Below are positions 31,526-32,551 of a stretch of 32,551 bases of DNA, piece after piece. Position 1 is the first letter of the stretch. Each line of letters starts with the position of its first letter. The DNA is taken from contig CANRQR010000016.1 in assembly GCA_947641735.1 (NCBI GenBank), positions 1 through 32,551 on the forward strand, in the 5' to 3' direction. The DNA is from an uncultured Lactobacillus sp. (GTDB lineage Bacteria > Bacillota > Bacilli > Lactobacillales > Lactobacillaceae). The notes below the pieces were generated by a model, which saw only the letters and a list, made by a program, of their open reading frames with translations, made no database searches and was not told the DNA's origin. The translations under genes and the position numbers were made by a program.

Positions 31526-32434
31526 ATGAGAAATGTAGCCGTAATTGGTATGGGACATGTTGGTGCGACAGTTGCTTTTACTTTATTTACTCATGGAATT
31601 GTTGATAATTTATACTTATTAGATAAAAACCAAGCTAAAGCAGAGGCGGAATATAATGATTTGCGTGATACTTTAGCTAGGAATGATTATCATGTTAATG
31701 TGTTTCTAGGTGACTATAGCGATTTAAAGGATGTTGATATTATTGTAACTTCCTTTGGTAATATTGCTGCGACAGTTAAAACTGGAGATAGATTTGGTGA
31801 ATTTGAAATTAATGCTAAGAATGCTAAGGAAGTAGGAGCTAAAATTAAAGAATCTGGCTTCAATGGCATTTTAGTTAATATTTCAAATCCATGTGATGCA
31901 ATTTCGACTATTTTGCAAGAAACTACTGGTTTATCGAGAAAACAAGTCTTTGGAACTGGAACTTTCCTAGATACTGCTAGAATGCAAAGAATTGTTGGGG
32001 AAGCACTTAATGAAGATCCAAGAAATGTAGCAGGATTTGTTTTAGGTGAACATGGAGCATCCCAATTTACTGCTTGGTCAACTGTCTCAATTAATGGTAA
32101 GTCGGCTAAAGAACTGTTCACAAAAGAACAAGAGGAAAAATTAAGTGCACAACCTAATAAAAATTCGATGAAAGTAGCATTTGGAAAAGGATATACCTCA
32201 TATGCAATTGCAACTTGTGCTGTTCGCTTAATTCAAGCTGTATTTAGTGATGCCAGATTATTTGCACCAACTTCTGTATATTTAGATGAAGTACAAACAT
32301 ATATTGGATATCCAGCAATTATTGGAAAAGATGGGGTAGAAAAAGTTATTCCACTAGAGTTAACTTCTGAAGAAGATGAAAAGCTAAGGGAATCAGCTGA
32401 TATCATTAAGAAGCATATCGCTCAATTAAAGTAG
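31526..32434 (+). CDS. L-2-hydroxyisocaproate dehydrogenase (lactate/malate dehydrogenase family)
   Basis: 302 aa. The NAD-binding start is VAVIGMGHVGATVA with Asp after LYLL. Family motifs are TSFGNI, TGDRFGEFEIN, IKESGFNGILVNISNP, FGTGTFLDTARMQR, catalytic LGEHGASQF (His), then GKGYTSYAIA and YPAIIGKDGV. These fit L-HicDH of lactobacilli (reduction of branched 2-keto acids such as 2-ketoisocaproate to L-2-hydroxy acids) better than L-lactate dehydrogenase, which has different GDxxxx and substrate-loop sequences. It regenerates NAD+ during amino-acid catabolism. Ribosome site TAGGA. Its terminator follows and then tRNA-Tyr. No clear promoter is seen in the 85-base gap. Confidence 0.9.
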   Translation: MRNVAVIGMGHVGATVAFTLFTHGIVDNLYLLDKNQAKAEAEYNDLRDTLARNDYHVNVFLGDYSDLKDVDIIVTSFGNIAATVKTGDRFGEFEINAKNAKEVGAKIKESGFNGILVNISNPCDAISTILQETTGLSRKQVFGTGTFLDTARMQRIVGEALNEDPRNVAGFVLGEHGASQFTAWSTVSINGKSAKELFTKEQEEKLSAQPNKNSMKVAFGKGYTSYAIATCAVRLIQAVFSDARLFAPTSVYLDEVQTYIGYPAIIGKDGVEKVIPLELTSEEDEKLRESADIIKKHIAQLK

Positions 32435-32447
32435 GTAATACTAAAAT

Positions 32448-32474
32448 AAAAAATTAGATTTTTTTCTAATTTTT
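32448..32474 (+). terminator. Terminator of the L-HicDH gene
   Basis: AAATTAGA pairs with TCTAATTT (32451-32458, 32465-32472) around a T loop, flanked by A and T runs. Confidence 0.75.
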
Positions 32475-32502
32475 ACTTGCTTTTTGCTAGGCAGTTCGTT
32501 AT

Positions 32503-32508
32503 TATAAT
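32503..32508 (+). promoter_or_regulatory. Candidate -10 of tRNA-Tyr
   Basis: A consensus TATAAT lies 13 nt before the tRNA start. The -35 is weak. Confidence 0.5.
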
Positions 32509-32521
32509 TAAGTAACGTTTC

Positions 32522-32551
32522 GGAGGCCTAGCGAAGTGGCTAAACGCGGCG
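32522..32551 (+). tRNA. tRNA-Tyr, 5' end (partial)
   Basis: GGAGGCC acceptor strand, then TAGCGAAGTGGCTAAACGC: the D arm typical of tRNA-Tyr, running into the start of the anticodon stem. The window ends before the anticodon, so the identity comes from the D-arm pattern. Confidence 0.75.

Noticed and set aside
31526..32434. L-lactate dehydrogenase
   Set aside because: It shares the fold and catalytic His, but the TGDRF, KESGF and GKGYTSY motifs match L-2-hydroxyisocaproate dehydrogenases.

Overview
The window is AT-rich low-GC Firmicute DNA and most resembles the Lactobacillus gasseri/johnsonii group. The clues are the tandem TTG-initiated aggregation-promoting-factor genes (Apf type, SLAP-like N-terminus and a C-terminus ending NGWY), an L-2-hydroxyisocaproate dehydrogenase, strong AGGAGG ribosome sites, and tRNA genes that lack an encoded CCA. 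The species-level call is inference; no database was searched.

Layout. 1-5.1 kb: 3' end of a tRNA (probably Asn), an APC amino-acid permease (-), adhE (+) behind a perfect cre match and a Rex-like box, and an acidic coiled-coil protein of unknown function (-). 5.2-6.0 kb: a frameshifted carboxymuconolactone-decarboxylase-like gene. 6.07-11.5 kb: a tight three-gene operon encoding a TerB-domain protein with an N-terminal MmcQ/YjbR domain, a BrxC/BrxD-like (DUF2791) P-loop ATPase and an Lhr-like DEAD/DEAH helicase. This is the gene content of the Shango anti-phage system. 11.5-15.8 kb: galE (-), a frameshifted PARG-type macrodomain gene (-), a RclA/Har-like flavoprotein disulfide reductase (+) and an aldo/keto reductase (+).

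15.88-23.76 kb: tRNA-Thr(CGU) carries a genomic island in its 3' end. A 20-bp copy of the tRNA 3' end recurs at 23739-23758, giving attL and attR. Between them are an intact type I restriction-modification operon (hsdR-hsdM-hsdS), two unrecognised minus-strand remnants, and a tyrosine integrase broken by several frameshifts and an in-frame stop. The island looks fixed, with its cargo still coding-intact.

23.8-28.1 kb: a GNAT acetyltransferase, a PsiE-like membrane protein, a CmpB-type membrane protein, and the two Apf surface proteins, whose 3' ends share 159 identical bases and whose upstream regions carry WalR-like TGTWAH repeats. 28.1-32.5 kb: tRNA-Gln(UUG), a DUF898-like membrane protein, then a divergent sugar-phosphate locus (Gfo/Idh/MocA oxidoreductase plus RpiA paralogue on -, MurR/RpiR regulator on +) with repeated GAAAATNATTTTC-like palindromes between them, L-HicDH, and the 5' end of tRNA-Tyr.

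Themes: two independent defence systems (Shango-like and type I R-M) lie about 5 kb apart. Redox and fermentation genes (adhE, the RclA/Har-like reductase, AKR, L-HicDH) are scattered between them, and three genes have decayed by frameshift. The most distinctive feature is the Shango-like operon, whose TerB protein has gained an MmcQ/YjbR domain.
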